From NCBI GenBank assembly GCA_003427395.1, contig BFEA01000401.1, positions 1,153,928-1,175,203 of the forward strand: DNA of 21,276 bases, read 5' to 3'. The notes under the pieces were generated by a model, which did not search any database, was not told the DNA's origin, and worked only from the letters and a program-made list of their open reading frames with translations. Origin of the DNA: Chara braunii. Taxonomy: Eukaryota > Streptophyta > Charophyceae > Charales > Characeae. Within the stretch, counting starts at the first letter, position 1. Every line of letters begins with the position of its first letter. Position numbers and translations under genes: made by a program. Shown piece after piece: positions 1 through 10,000 of the stretch.

Positions 1-55
<55 letters not shown>

Positions 56-65
56 TGAGAGAGAG
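1..65. repeat. (GA)n microsatellite
   Basis: The first 52 bases are uninterrupted GA dinucleotides, followed by a GTGT interruption and more GA. The window begins inside this tract, so its full length is unknown. Confidence 0.97.
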
Positions 66-157
66 TCTGTGTGCAGTACTGAGCTAGTCAAGGGCAACGT
101 CGTCTAGTAGTCGTTCATGATTGCTACTTCTTCAATCTGTCTAGGGGTAAGGCAGCG

Positions 158-1408
158 ATGACGTGGAAGAGTCTGACGGCTATGAACGTTATTACAGCAA
201 TCGTCGATGGAGTCGAGTATAGAGTAGCGATGACGATCGTGGTGAGGTTTGATGGCGTGGTCGAAGCCGACGATGACCTAGTTCTCAACAGCGATAGCGA
301 GAATAGCAAGAGCGTCCTAAACAATGAAGTCGAGTTTGAAGAAGACGATGGAGATCAGGTGTCCTCGGCAACGAGGAAAGACGAGGAGGAACAAGGATGG
401 TCGAATAGGCGTGGAAAGGAAGAGGAGGAGAAAGATAGCGGTGCGGGGAAGGAGGAGGACGAGGGAACAGTGAAGTTTCAGATCGTGTTCAACTGTGATG
501 TAGATGAAAGTGACGACGAAAGCTGTGTTGAAGGTGATGACGATGGCGAGACTGAATGCAGTTGCTACTGCGACGGCGATCAGGATTTTGACGATGAGTG
601 TGATCATGATAACGACAATGATCCTGATGATGACAGCGACAGTGGTTGCGATGATGATTGTGAATATGATTATTGCAGTGTACATAATCGCCATGATGAT
701 GATGATGATGATAATGATGATGATGAGGAGGATGATGATAATGATGGTAACAACGTTGACGATGGTGAAGGTTGTGGAGGTGATGCTGTCGGTGATCATG
801 GAGAAGGTGGTACTGGCGCAGCAGTTGCTTGCGCGCACGATCCCGGTTGCAATGACGGCACGGTCCACCTCATTGACGTTGCTGACAGCGAGGCCGATTG
901 TGGTGAGTCTGACGTTCGTCATTGCATTCATAACCGTGACGCCGATGACTGCAGACATATATGCGAGGCTGACCGTCTTGATGACGATGGTTGTGATTGT
1001 GATAACGACGATGATGATGATGATGGAAACCGCTCATTGCGGGAGGTTATCGGTGATCTTTTGCACGAGATCGATGGTGATGATCAGGCAGGTGATGATG
1101 GTGGTTCTGCTGCTAATAATAGTAGTAGTAGTAACCATGAGTTCGACGATGGAGATGACGATCGTGGTGCTGTGCACGACAGCGATCTCCGTGCCAGCAA
1201 TGACGGTAAGACGGACATCGGTGTGGGGGACCGTGATGACGGTAGGCGTGAGGGTAGCTGTCCTTTCGTCGAGGTTGCCGGGGATCTTTTGCACGAGCTT
1301 GATGAGGCGATAGCCAGGGCGATGATTGGTGGTAATGATAGTGGAGAGGATGACACGCACTTGAAGGAGCTGCAGAGAGCAATTTGTGGTTATTGGATTG
1401 GAAAGTAG
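158..1408 (+). CDS. Acidic, Asp-rich open frame, hypothetical protein (doubtful gene)
   Basis: An ATG-started frame of 416 codons ends at TAG. The first ~60 residues are ordinary in composition (MTWKSLTAMNVITAIVDGVE at the start). The rest is dominated by Asp, Glu, Gly and Cys encoded by degenerate GAT/GAC runs. Two copies of an amphipathic motif, EVIGDLLHEID (DNA near 1042) and EVAGDLLHELD (DNA near 1270), lie about 76 codons apart, and the C-terminal ~40 residues are less biased. Against a real gene: GAT repeats keep two forward frames and the reverse strand open as well (another forward frame runs 504-1313 and a reverse one 317-958), so length alone is weak evidence. No domain or signal peptide was recognised. 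A donor-like GGTAAG lies 13 bases upstream of the ATG. It could equally be a decayed trinucleotide repeat. Confidence 0.22.
   Translation: MTWKSLTAMNVITAIVDGVEYRVAMTIVVRFDGVVEADDDLVLNSDSENSKSVLNNEVEFEEDDGDQVSSATRKDEEEQGWSNRRGKEEEEKDSGAGKEEDEGTVKFQIVFNCDVDESDDESCVEGDDDGETECSCYCDGDQDFDDECDHDNDNDPDDDSDSGCDDDCEYDYCSVHNRHDDDDDDNDDDEEDDDNDGNNVDDGEGCGGDAVGDHGEGGTGAAVACAHDPGCNDGTVHLIDVADSEADCGESDVRHCIHNRDADDCRHICEADRLDDDGCDCDNDDDDDDGNRSLREVIGDLLHEIDGDDQAGDDGGSAANNSSSSNHEFDDGDDDRGAVHDSDLRASNDGKTDIGVGDRDDGRREGSCPFVEVAGDLLHELDEAIARAMIGGNDSGEDDTHLKELQRAICGYWIGK
692..745. repeat. Imperfect (GAT)n microsatellite
   Basis: A run of GAT triplets with AAT and GAG interruptions. It is the purest part of a GAY-rich stretch that covers about 520-1140, and it accounts for the poly-Asp stretch of the acidic open frame. 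Confidence 0.85.
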
Positions 1409-2646
1409 GGGGAAACTGATGGAGGCGATCTTTGTAGTCTTCATGTGCAACGATGGCGGTATTGGGGACGCTGAGGCGTAGAACACCAAACGATGTCGGC
1501 GGCGACGGCGATGATGTTCTCGATGGTGTGAATGAAGAGTCTAAAACAAACGTTATGAAATGGACGTTGTAAAATAGTGTCAAGGGCACCATTGTACATG
1601 CTAGTAGTATATTATCACTTGGACTGTCTTCAGTGAACTGCCCGCAGTTGCACCGAGGTCCGACTGGGCAAGTCCCGGTATGAGTACCCCTGAGGGGCAG
1701 TGCGATGGTGATCATGTGGACTCAGCCCAACGATGGAGGAGAGTGGCGGGAAGATGGGAGACGTCGTGATGATAGTAGCACTATGGCGGGATGGTGAAGA
1801 CTGCCCTGAGGTGGCAGCATTGTGGAGATTGGGCGTTTGGGAGACTGCTGAGCAAGCCAGCGAAGCAGGGCGCGTGATCTGGTGTCTTATCGTCGATTCT
1901 CCACTCTGGAATTGGATGGTCGTCTTCAATCTCTGTCGTGGTTGGCTGATATAGGTCGGTGCCCGTGGGGTGGTAATGAGAGCGGTGTTCTCTGAGCTCG
2001 CTGGCTCTGGCGGCGGAGGCCGTTCCTTCCCTCGTCGTCGAATAACGGGACGTGGGTTTACGGGCCCGATCGAGCCCTAATGAGGACTGCCGTGTTGGCG
2101 ACGACGATGTCGCACGTGGCTCGCTGGCGATGGACGCGCAACCATCGAGGCGATCGAGTCGCGTCGGTGATGAAGGGTTCTGTGTTTTCATGACGATGGC
2201 TGCTGACGGCGGGCTTGTGACTAAACGAAGCTTGGTAGGTTTGGCGGCGGCGACGGCGGCGATGTTGGTCAGCGTTTGTCGAGTTGAGGGTGATGATGGG
2301 GGGTGGTGGGGGGGGTGGTTTTGTGTAAAGGAACGAAGTGGTTAAAGAATACGCCCGTGGGCATCGGTCGTCGCGGAAGTTGCGCCCTCGCTCGCTGGCG
2401 CCGGTGAAAGGGGATCGGTGTCTTGCTGGGAGGTGAGTACGCCTGCCTGCCTGCCTCACTCTGCTTGGTCCTCCTTAGCTGAGGAAAGACGGCCGTTTTG
2501 ATTGCTCTGCTGGGTAATCCCCCCCGTTAGCTCCATGGATAAGCCTAACAGGATACGGAATGTGCATCGTTCCTTACAGGTGTCGACAGACTGGCATGTG
2601 AGTGTTCGTATTAGAAAGGAGTATGGAATCATCTTTCGAGGCATGT
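1409..2646. other. No gene seen; GGCGAY/GAT-rich low-complexity DNA
   Basis: Composition continues the GAT/GAC/GGC-rich character of the acidic frame, fading to the right. Frames here are short (up to 200 codons, on the reverse strand) and match nothing I recognise. A strong donor-like GAG|GTGAGT sits near 2432. It might end an upstream, possibly untranslated, exon of the ING gene, but there is no coding support. Confidence 0.5.
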
Positions 2647-2702
2647 GAGTGTTGACACTAGAAGAAGCCTGCAAGAGTGTTGACACTAGAAGAAGCCTGC
2701 AA
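2647..2702. repeat. 28-bp direct tandem repeat, two copies
   Basis: The unit starts GAGTGTTGACACTAGAAG and runs 2647-2674 and 2675-2702, identical as far as I can read. A shorter element, ATCATCTTTCG, also appears on both sides of the repeat. Confidence 0.93.
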
Positions 2703-3232
2703 TCATCTTTCGGAAGTACGAGGTGCACCTCGGGGCCGAGGGATTCAGTTTTGTGTAAGTGGGCCGGTTTTCGCAGAGTTACCGTTTTTTATTTTTTATT
2801 TTTTCGCTTTTTGAGCATCACTTGCCATTACGGTGTCCTGGTGTCGGCAGTCTGAAAGAACTTTTCCTTTTTAGAGGGAAAACCTTGTGGGTGAGTAGAC
2901 GTAGAGGCGTAGGCGGACAGTTTGCCAGCGAGGATACGTCAGCAGTTAACGGCATGTAGAAATAAGTATGGCAGGTGATAGCAATCAGTGACGTCGGAGG
3001 GAAGGCTACTTGATATCCGTACAAGAATCTCTCTCTCTCTCTCTCTGTGTCATCTGACGAGTAGACTGTGCAACCCTAAAGGAAAGGGTAGGGGTTCTGG
3101 ATGCATTCCTTTGTAGCTGTGAATTTTGTCGAGCTAGCGGGATAATGTGAATCATGACGAGCAGCAGACTAGATGTTTCACATCGCGATTCGCAGCGGAC
3201 GGAGGAGGAGGAGGAGCAGCATATACGAAAAC
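2703..3232. other. No gene seen; short CT microsatellite
   Basis: A pure CT run covers 3028-3047. Open frames are under 90 codons. An ATG GCA G|GTGATA at 2968-2974 has the right splice phase to join the first visible ING exon, but it gives only two residues and a weak donor. Confidence 0.5.
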
Positions 3233-3592
3233 GTCTGAACAAGTTGGGAGGGCCAGACCATAATCACACGTGCACTTTTTGGGGCAGATCTGGCTGGAAT
3301 TGTGGTCAGATACGTCCCACTGCATTCGAAAACCCTCCCTCGAACCACTGGATCGATTCTGTCGGTGTGACCTCACCTGGCTGGAATTGCGCCCAGATAC
3401 ATCTCGCCGCATTCTGAAACTCCGCGATCCCCACCCAAGGGAGGAGGAGCGTTCGTGGAACGAACGTTCTCAACAAGTCGGAGGGTGCGGCCATACTCAT
3501 ATTTGGACTTTCTTTTGCGCAGTATCTCTCTGGAGCTGCGCATCCGACCCCATTTTCTAATACCCTCCACCGAACCACTCGATTCTGTCTGT
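3233..3592. repeat. Diverged direct repeats around 235 bp apart
   Basis: 3233-3367 resembles 3466-3592. Shared landmarks in the same order are an AACAAGT-GGGAGGG-like start, a CATA/CATAAT stretch, and ACCCTCC-CGAACCACT-GATTCTGTC at the end. A third partial copy, starting TGGCTGGAATTG, lies at 3378-3420 and matches 3290-3330. The repeats are clearly diverged and look like an old, non-coding repeat family. Confidence 0.7.
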
Positions 3593-3636
3593 CCTGAAGA
3601 AGTCTGTCCTTGATTGAGTCCCTCTATTTGTACTAC

Positions 3637-3946
3637 CCCTCCCCCCCCCCCCCCTCCTCTCCTCTTTCTTGTATTTCTACGTTTGGACGAGGGTTTATGG
3701 TATGGTCTCCTCCTCTCTCCCTCCCTGTCTCCCTCCTCTCCTCGTTGCGTTGCGGTGTATATGGTCCCCGATTTTCTCTCCCGTCTGGTATCTTGTACAC
3801 AGTAGTGTACTAGAATAGGCGCCTGATCCACTGAGTTTCCCCTGGTGCCTTGTCCCTGCATTTGCTCCCCTGCAGCCTCAGTTTTTTCTCTCCCTTTTGA
3901 GTATCATCCCTTCCATTCGTCCATTCATCCATTCATCCATCAATCC
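3637..3946. repeat. Poly-C tract and CATTCATC-type simple repeat
   Basis: A 14-base C run occupies 3641-3654. It is followed by pyrimidine-rich sequence (CTCCCTCC type) and then by CATTC/CATC repeats at about 3913-3946. No coding signal. Confidence 0.75.
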
Positions 3947-4067
3947 ATTTTCGTCACCAGCTCCTGGAGCCGGGTAACATGGTCGTGGTGGTCTTAAAGA
4001 TTGACGGCTTCGCAGAGGTTGATTTGTTGCGCTTGTTTTTGGCCTTCTTGCTGTTTTTGTCTTGCAG

Positions 4068-4139
4068 ATGTGAGCTCTCTACCAGCGGAGCTTCGGAGGT
4101 TGCTGTCAACTATGCGCGAGCTGGATGAGAGGTCTCAAG
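4068..4139 (+). CDS. ING2: ING2 coding exon (first visible)
   Basis: The acceptor is a T-rich tract ending CTTGCAG. The exon starts with two bases (AT) of a split codon, then [23 protein letters not shown], and ends with G before GTACGA (phase 1). An earlier exon must supply the first base of the split codon and the start methionine. Confidence 0.93.
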
Positions 4140-6312
4140 GTACGAGTGATGACGTTATCCAACTTGTATCTCGCCAATGAGATTTATAGAGGCGTCGGTC
4201 ATCGCAATTAAGCTCTCGTCTTTACTGCTCCCACCTTCCTACTATCTCGACTCTTCCGTACGACTACCGTCCGTCCTTCATTCGAGTTCGTTGCTTGTGC
4301 TTTTCTCAGCTCTCTCCAATCCCCGCCCCGGCTGCCGCCTGCCTTGGCCTTTACTACGTCTTCTTCTTTAATTCTCTTCCTCTCCCTCGCATCCTTTTTT
4401 TCCCCTTGATTTTACTCTCTCTCTCTCTCTCTTTTCCCCCTCTTCCTCCCCGCCCTGTCTTGTATTCTGCCTCTTTCCTCTCCGTTGGCTTAGTCCTCTC
4501 GTCAGATGCTCCCTATCATCAACACTTTTTAGTCTAATTGCTTGGCTCACGTGAATATATGCATATATGAATATATACAGCCTCCTGATGAGTCGGTGAA
4601 ACTCCGACGAAACAGTTTGTCACAGCCCCTCGTTTGTTGTCCTCTTCTCCCTCTCTGCCTACGGTTTACCGGGCAGTTCTATTTGACGATATATACATTC
4701 ATGTGATGATATATACATAAGTGCTCGTATTTGCTTGCTATGGAATGCTCACTTCTACAGCACCACCACCTTTTTCCTTACGCTGCGCCGCTTGAGCGCG
4801 AGTTGCATTGAAATCTGCAGTTCGGCCTTTTCCTTCCGCTGCTCCACTTGAGAGTGCGTGTTCCAGTGACATCGTTATCGGGGTGATCGTGCAGAGTCTA
4901 GCCGCCGACCAGTGCTGGGCTCTCATGCATCCGTTGAACCTGGTCCGTGTCGCTGAAATGTTGCTGCTGCTGCTTATTTTGCGCCAGCGGGGTGTATAGC
5001 CTCATCCCGTCTCTTTTTTGGTGGATCAGGCTCAGCACGCCTGGTTTCTCCTTCCTTCCCGCTGGCATTTTCGGACTGTTTCGACGTGTAGCTGCCTTTT
5101 TTTATCATATCCAGGGAGGGATTTGTTCTTTCTCAATAGCGCTAACTCAGCTAAGCTATATTCTTCTCTCAAATTCACCTTTCACCACCTAGCTACCTTT
5201 GTTTCGTTTGTCCTTCGGGACATCCGTTAAAATTGGAACGATACAGAGAATGAAGATTAGCATGGGCCCGGCGCAAGGATGACACGCATAAATCGAGAAA
5301 TACCTTTGCTCGTTTGCCTTGGTATTTGTTGTTTTTCCTCTTTTATTTCTGGAAAGGGCGACGGCCTTGAGGGAGGTATCATCATCGAACTCCCCGGCCT
5401 CAGGTAACTTCCACCAGCGTTCGAAATCAGGTCTGTCTACCAACAGACCTATATGTGGGTGTACCATGCAGCCATATCGGTTAGGTTGGCTTGGTGTTTG
5501 TCTCATGGGCGCCTAGGTCACTTATTTGGATAATACAGTAATGCCAACCGGTGACCAGACCAATGAGGTCGAGCCCGCATTCGAATGTCCTGTCTGCTAA
5601 GTCGGCGTAACCCTGTTCCGTTAACTTTGATCTCCCTTTTGACCAGATTCATGCCAAGGTAGAAGTTCTGAATGCCGGCTGCCTTTTCGACCGGATTCAT
5701 ACTGTCGCAGCTCGTACTGCTGCCAGGGGGCCGGGACCCACAGATTGGAATCGGGAATGAAGGTTGGCGATTGGTTAATTTTGCAGTCGCCTTTCATTTC
5801 CCCTCCTGTTTTCTGAGAAGTCGCCAAAATGGACCTGCTTGCCTTGGCGGGTCTAGATTGGTGAAGAAAAGAGTCCCAGGGCACGCATCCGCAAGTGTCG
5901 CTCACTTGATAGGCCTTCAGCTCGAAAACAGTGCTGAAGGTGCAAATCCGTCTCTCTCTCTCTCTCTCACGCACACACGCACACACAGACACACCACACA
6001 CGCATCACACCCAATGTGTGTGATGTGATGTGTGGACCGTCAGGGTCCGATCCTGGAGTATGACACAACAAACACACATCACACACACATCATTGACTTA
6101 CTGTGAGGGCACGGGTGCGCAGCCCGTAATTTGTTTGTTGATGTGGTTGGGGAAGGGTAAGGTAGTGATTATGCTGTGCGTATGTTTTTTATGTTCGCTA
6201 TACACGACTTGAAGAGTGTGTGTGGGGTCCCGGCTGGTGCTTTATTCACGATATTCATGGGACGGTGGACCCAGTTTCCAGCAGGTGCCGCTCCCCTCCA
6301 GTAGACAGGAGA

Positions 6313-6405
<93 letters not shown>

Positions 6406-7006
6406 CTGCAACATGCAGCATGTCAGTGGCAGGGAGCACAAGGGCAGGCGCTGACCTCCAAAAAACAAAGAAAAGGTAATGTTCTATTGGAATGCAAGAG
6501 TTTTCCTTTTTGAAATTCGAATAGAAAGGGTACACAATGTACTTGAACAGAACGAGCACGTGTTCTATTCGAAGTGCTGTTCTATTCGGGAAAAGTGGAC
6601 CTACACCGTTTCGATTTCGAAGTGCTCTTCTTTTCGGGAAAACTGGACCCACACTGTTTCGATTTCGAAATGTTCAAAACTCAAGGACCGTGGCCTCGGC
6701 CTCCCACGCCGTTTTGATTTTGAATTGTCCAACTCAAGGACCGTGGCCTCCTCGGCCTCCTACGGGAAGCTACTGGTCCTTCGCATATTGATGTTGAAGG
6801 TCTCAAGGGCATAATATGCAACCCTGACGGGCTGCGAACATGCCCATCACACACACATGCATCACCCACACATTGCACGCACATCACACATGCACGCACG
6901 CGTCAAAATCTCTCTCTTTGTGTTTTTGTGCAATTCTCTTTGTCCATTCCCACTCTAGGCATGTCTCTCTGCGCATTAATCAAACACAAACGCACTCGTG
7001 CGTCAA

Positions 7007-7061
<55 letters not shown>

Positions 7062-10000
7062 ACTGTGTTTTTGTGTACGACTGTCCTTGTCCATTCCCGT
7101 TGTAGTTATGTCTCTCTATGCATTGTTGTCTGCATCGCCATGCAAAGCACTATTTTGTTGTTGAATGCCTTAACTTAGAATCTTATCTGTTATGGATTGT
7201 GCAAAGCCGAGGGAGAACTTACCTGTTGTAGGTTGTGTTTTCTGTGGATGTTCAAATTTGTGCCGACTGGCATTTTTTGGCTGTGCGTGCTCATGTGATA
7301 TTCGTGTGGAGGCTTTTATAGTAAGTGATTGATGCATGGGATTCCTTCGGTTGGTTGTTGAATGCCTTAACTTGGAATCTTATCTGTTATGGATTGTGCA
7401 AAGCCGAGGGAGAACTTATCTGTTCTAGGTTGTGTTTTCTGTGGATGTTCAAATTTGTGCCGACTGGCATTTTTTGGCTGTGCGTGCTCATGTGATATTC
7501 GTGTGGAGGCTTTTATAGTAAGTGATTGATGCATGGGATTCCTTCGGTTGGTGATATACAGCAATACTGATTCAGCTGCGGGAACAATGCCGGCAGTGCT
7601 TGAACATGCCGTCTCAGCAGTCGAAGAAGGCGACTCCAGAGCAGGTCGAGGCGATAGACAAGTTACGAAGAGAAATCGAAGATAATCAAGAGAAGAGCCT
7701 CAGCCTGTCTATGGAAAAGGTTCTCCTAGCAAAACAGGCAAACGAAATGGTAAGCTACGATCTATGGTGTTGCGCTGAAGCCCCTGGCCCTCACCAGTGC
7801 GTCGCGTGATGGTTTGAATGATGGATTGATTGAATCGTTGCTTGATTGATTGATTGTTGTGTGTTTGTTTTGCAAAACCAAGCATAACTTCCCCGTTGCG
7901 CATTGCCAGCCCCCCACGGGAGAGTCTGATAGGACCAATGTTGTGGAAAAAGGTACAGAAGGGAAGGCATTAATGGATACATGTGGTTGGAAAGAAGTGT
8001 AAATTTGAATGGAACGAGTTGTTTACGAACGAGCGAAGGGAGGAAGTATATCGTCCAAAAGGTAACAAGGATAGAGGATACACCACGGTGTTGTCCTTCT
8101 TTGAATCCAAAGAAAAGAAGGAAGCGATATCCTTCTTGTGCTCCTCTGCAGAGGGAAAGGAGGATATCGTGGAGTTTGGGGACGGAGGGAGGACACAATT
8201 GCTGCTGCTCCTGACATCTGCACGTCGTGGTAGGCAAGAAGAGAGAACACAATTGTAGGGCCCACCACCACCACCACCACCACCTGGACGTTTTCACCTC
8301 CGGGTGCATTCTATTCGGACAGGGGCAATCTTGGAATTTCACGTACTGCAAGGGGGTTCAGTTGCATCTCTTCTTCTTTCACTGTTCTCTGCTTTTGTTA
8401 GCCTCGTTGTTTTGCCTGCGGGCTGTGCTCTGAGGTCAGATCAAACGTCTCTCCGGGCTTATTAAATTAGCATTATTAAATGAAGTGAATTTTGTCCGTG
8501 TATCTCTTCGTAAAGCTGTTGCTCCTGGTTGTCAAGCGCTTTGTCGTGTCTTGGTTGATATTGTTTTTTCCCCCCCTCTTTTTTTGGGTGGTGGGTGCTT
8601 CCTGTGGATATCGACGGGGAGGGAGGGCTTGTTACCAGGTCGAGACTCATGTGAAACGGCTAGATGAGGACTTGGCTAATTTTGAGGAAGAGCTTAAGCA
8701 AGGTGGGTGTGGCGGTGGTTGCTGGTCTGTGGTTTGCGTTCTGCGACGTGTCTGGAGATCGTCACGGGGATGAATTGTTGCTCGTCAGTCAGTGTTCTGG
8801 CGTGGTGTATTTCTTGCATCCATCACCAGTTTTATCATTTTTTTGTGCGGAATTTGCAAATTCGACTGGACCTGCTTGCTCCTTGAGTGGATTAGTCTGG
8901 CGTTTCTTTTTCCCTTTTTTCCCCTCCGCTTTTTCCTGGTCAATGAAATTCAGTGGATCACATTACGTTGGTGTCATCCTCTATTGTCTTGCCGGGCGCT
9001 CTTTTTAAATGTCTTGACTGATGGTGTGAGTGGGTATATAAGAGTCACTACCACGACCACATGGCATCGAGGAAGCATCAGGTCATGGGGTGCTGTACAC
9101 AACGTGATGGGTCAGGTTGCAGTGGGTGCTGCACATCAGGGACAGTCAGGTGGAAGTGGTGGCTGGAGTCGTAGAGGCTCTGGCGGGTGTTGGGGTGGTG
9201 TGGGGTGTTGCCACCAATGCAAATGCCGTGCGTCAGAAATCCAATCAACTATGCAACTGCTACCCGCACGGTGCAAATGCCACGTCGAAGAATCAATCAA
9301 TTTGGCAGCTGGAAAACGCAGACAGTTAATGAATGTTCCACACGCAGTTACTTGCTCCTCTTGCGAGCTATGAGTGTACGCCTAAGCGCTGCATATAGTA
9401 GTATGATAATAATAGGATGGAACAGACGGACACTCAGATGATGAAGCGAACCAAGTTGACTAAGCGGGCGTCAGCTATGTGTGGTCCTGGGAACAAACAA
9501 ATGGATGCAGGTCCAAACTCAGTCCTCCTGGGAACTCGTGAACCGAGGTCACCAAATCAGGCCAGGTGCATTTGGCCCTCTGTGAAAGGTGAGGAAAGGT
9601 CACCAAAGCAGGCCAGGTGCATTTGGCCCTCTGGGAGAGGGGAGGAAAACCAACCTCCAGGTTCGCCAGTTGGTTTGAACGTTTGGTCAAGTCCAAGACG
9701 TGAATTTGAACGTTTGGTCAAGTCCAAGACTTGACTTCTCTCTCACTCGCTTGGTGCGGACTACAAGCTTTTTTTTTTTTTTATATGCCACGCTGAGATA
9801 TTTAGGAAGCCACCGCTGGAGTCACCAGGCCCTTAAGCCTTTTTCTCCTTCTACCTAATATGGACCACTTCTTCCCTCGATTCGTCGATTCGTCGATTCG
9901 TAGTGCAGTTATGGTGAGTGGGGGAGGAGAGAAGCAGGCTTCACAGAGTTCTTGCAGTAGAGGGAAAGTGTGGCAGCTAAGTGAACGTATTGTCTGGATG

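Larger units (their letters stand above)
4140..7561 (+). other. ING2 intron, 3422 nt, rich in unusual elements
   Basis: Donor GTACGA, acceptor ATATACAG. It holds a pyrimidine-rich stretch (4200-4530), a hammerhead-like core, a U6-like sequence, an 8-bp hairpin, CA/GT/GA/CT microsatellites, two minisatellites and a 197-bp tandem duplication. No coding exon was recognised inside it: the protein alignment is continuous across the junction ([12 protein letters not shown]). Confidence 0.9.

Noticed and set aside
2649-2755. Open frame ending TTTTG T|GTAAGT as the first ING2 exon
   Set aside because: The donor and phase would fit, but the frame has no ATG and lies on a tandem repeat with no ING-like residues.
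2968-2974. ATG GCA G before GTGATA as the first ING2 exon
   Set aside because: The phase fits, but only two residues are encoded, the donor is weak and the conserved DYLE-type start would be absent. Kept only as a note.
3054-3060. CTGACGA as another hammerhead core
   Set aside because: No stem II and no GAAA at the right distance. The same applies to the reverse-strand CTGACGA near 19170.
3510-3530. CTTTTGCGCAGTATC, resembling the 5' part of U4 snRNA
   Set aside because: The match is short, lacks the GGCAGTATCGTAGCC continuation and nothing downstream fits U4. It is also part of a local diverged repeat.
6169-6652. Long frames of repeated Val-Cys, Arg-Glu, Thr-His or Ser-Leu
   Set aside because: Translations of dinucleotide microsatellites. 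The same holds at 11095-11468, 11562-12116, 13553-13667 and 18091-18710.
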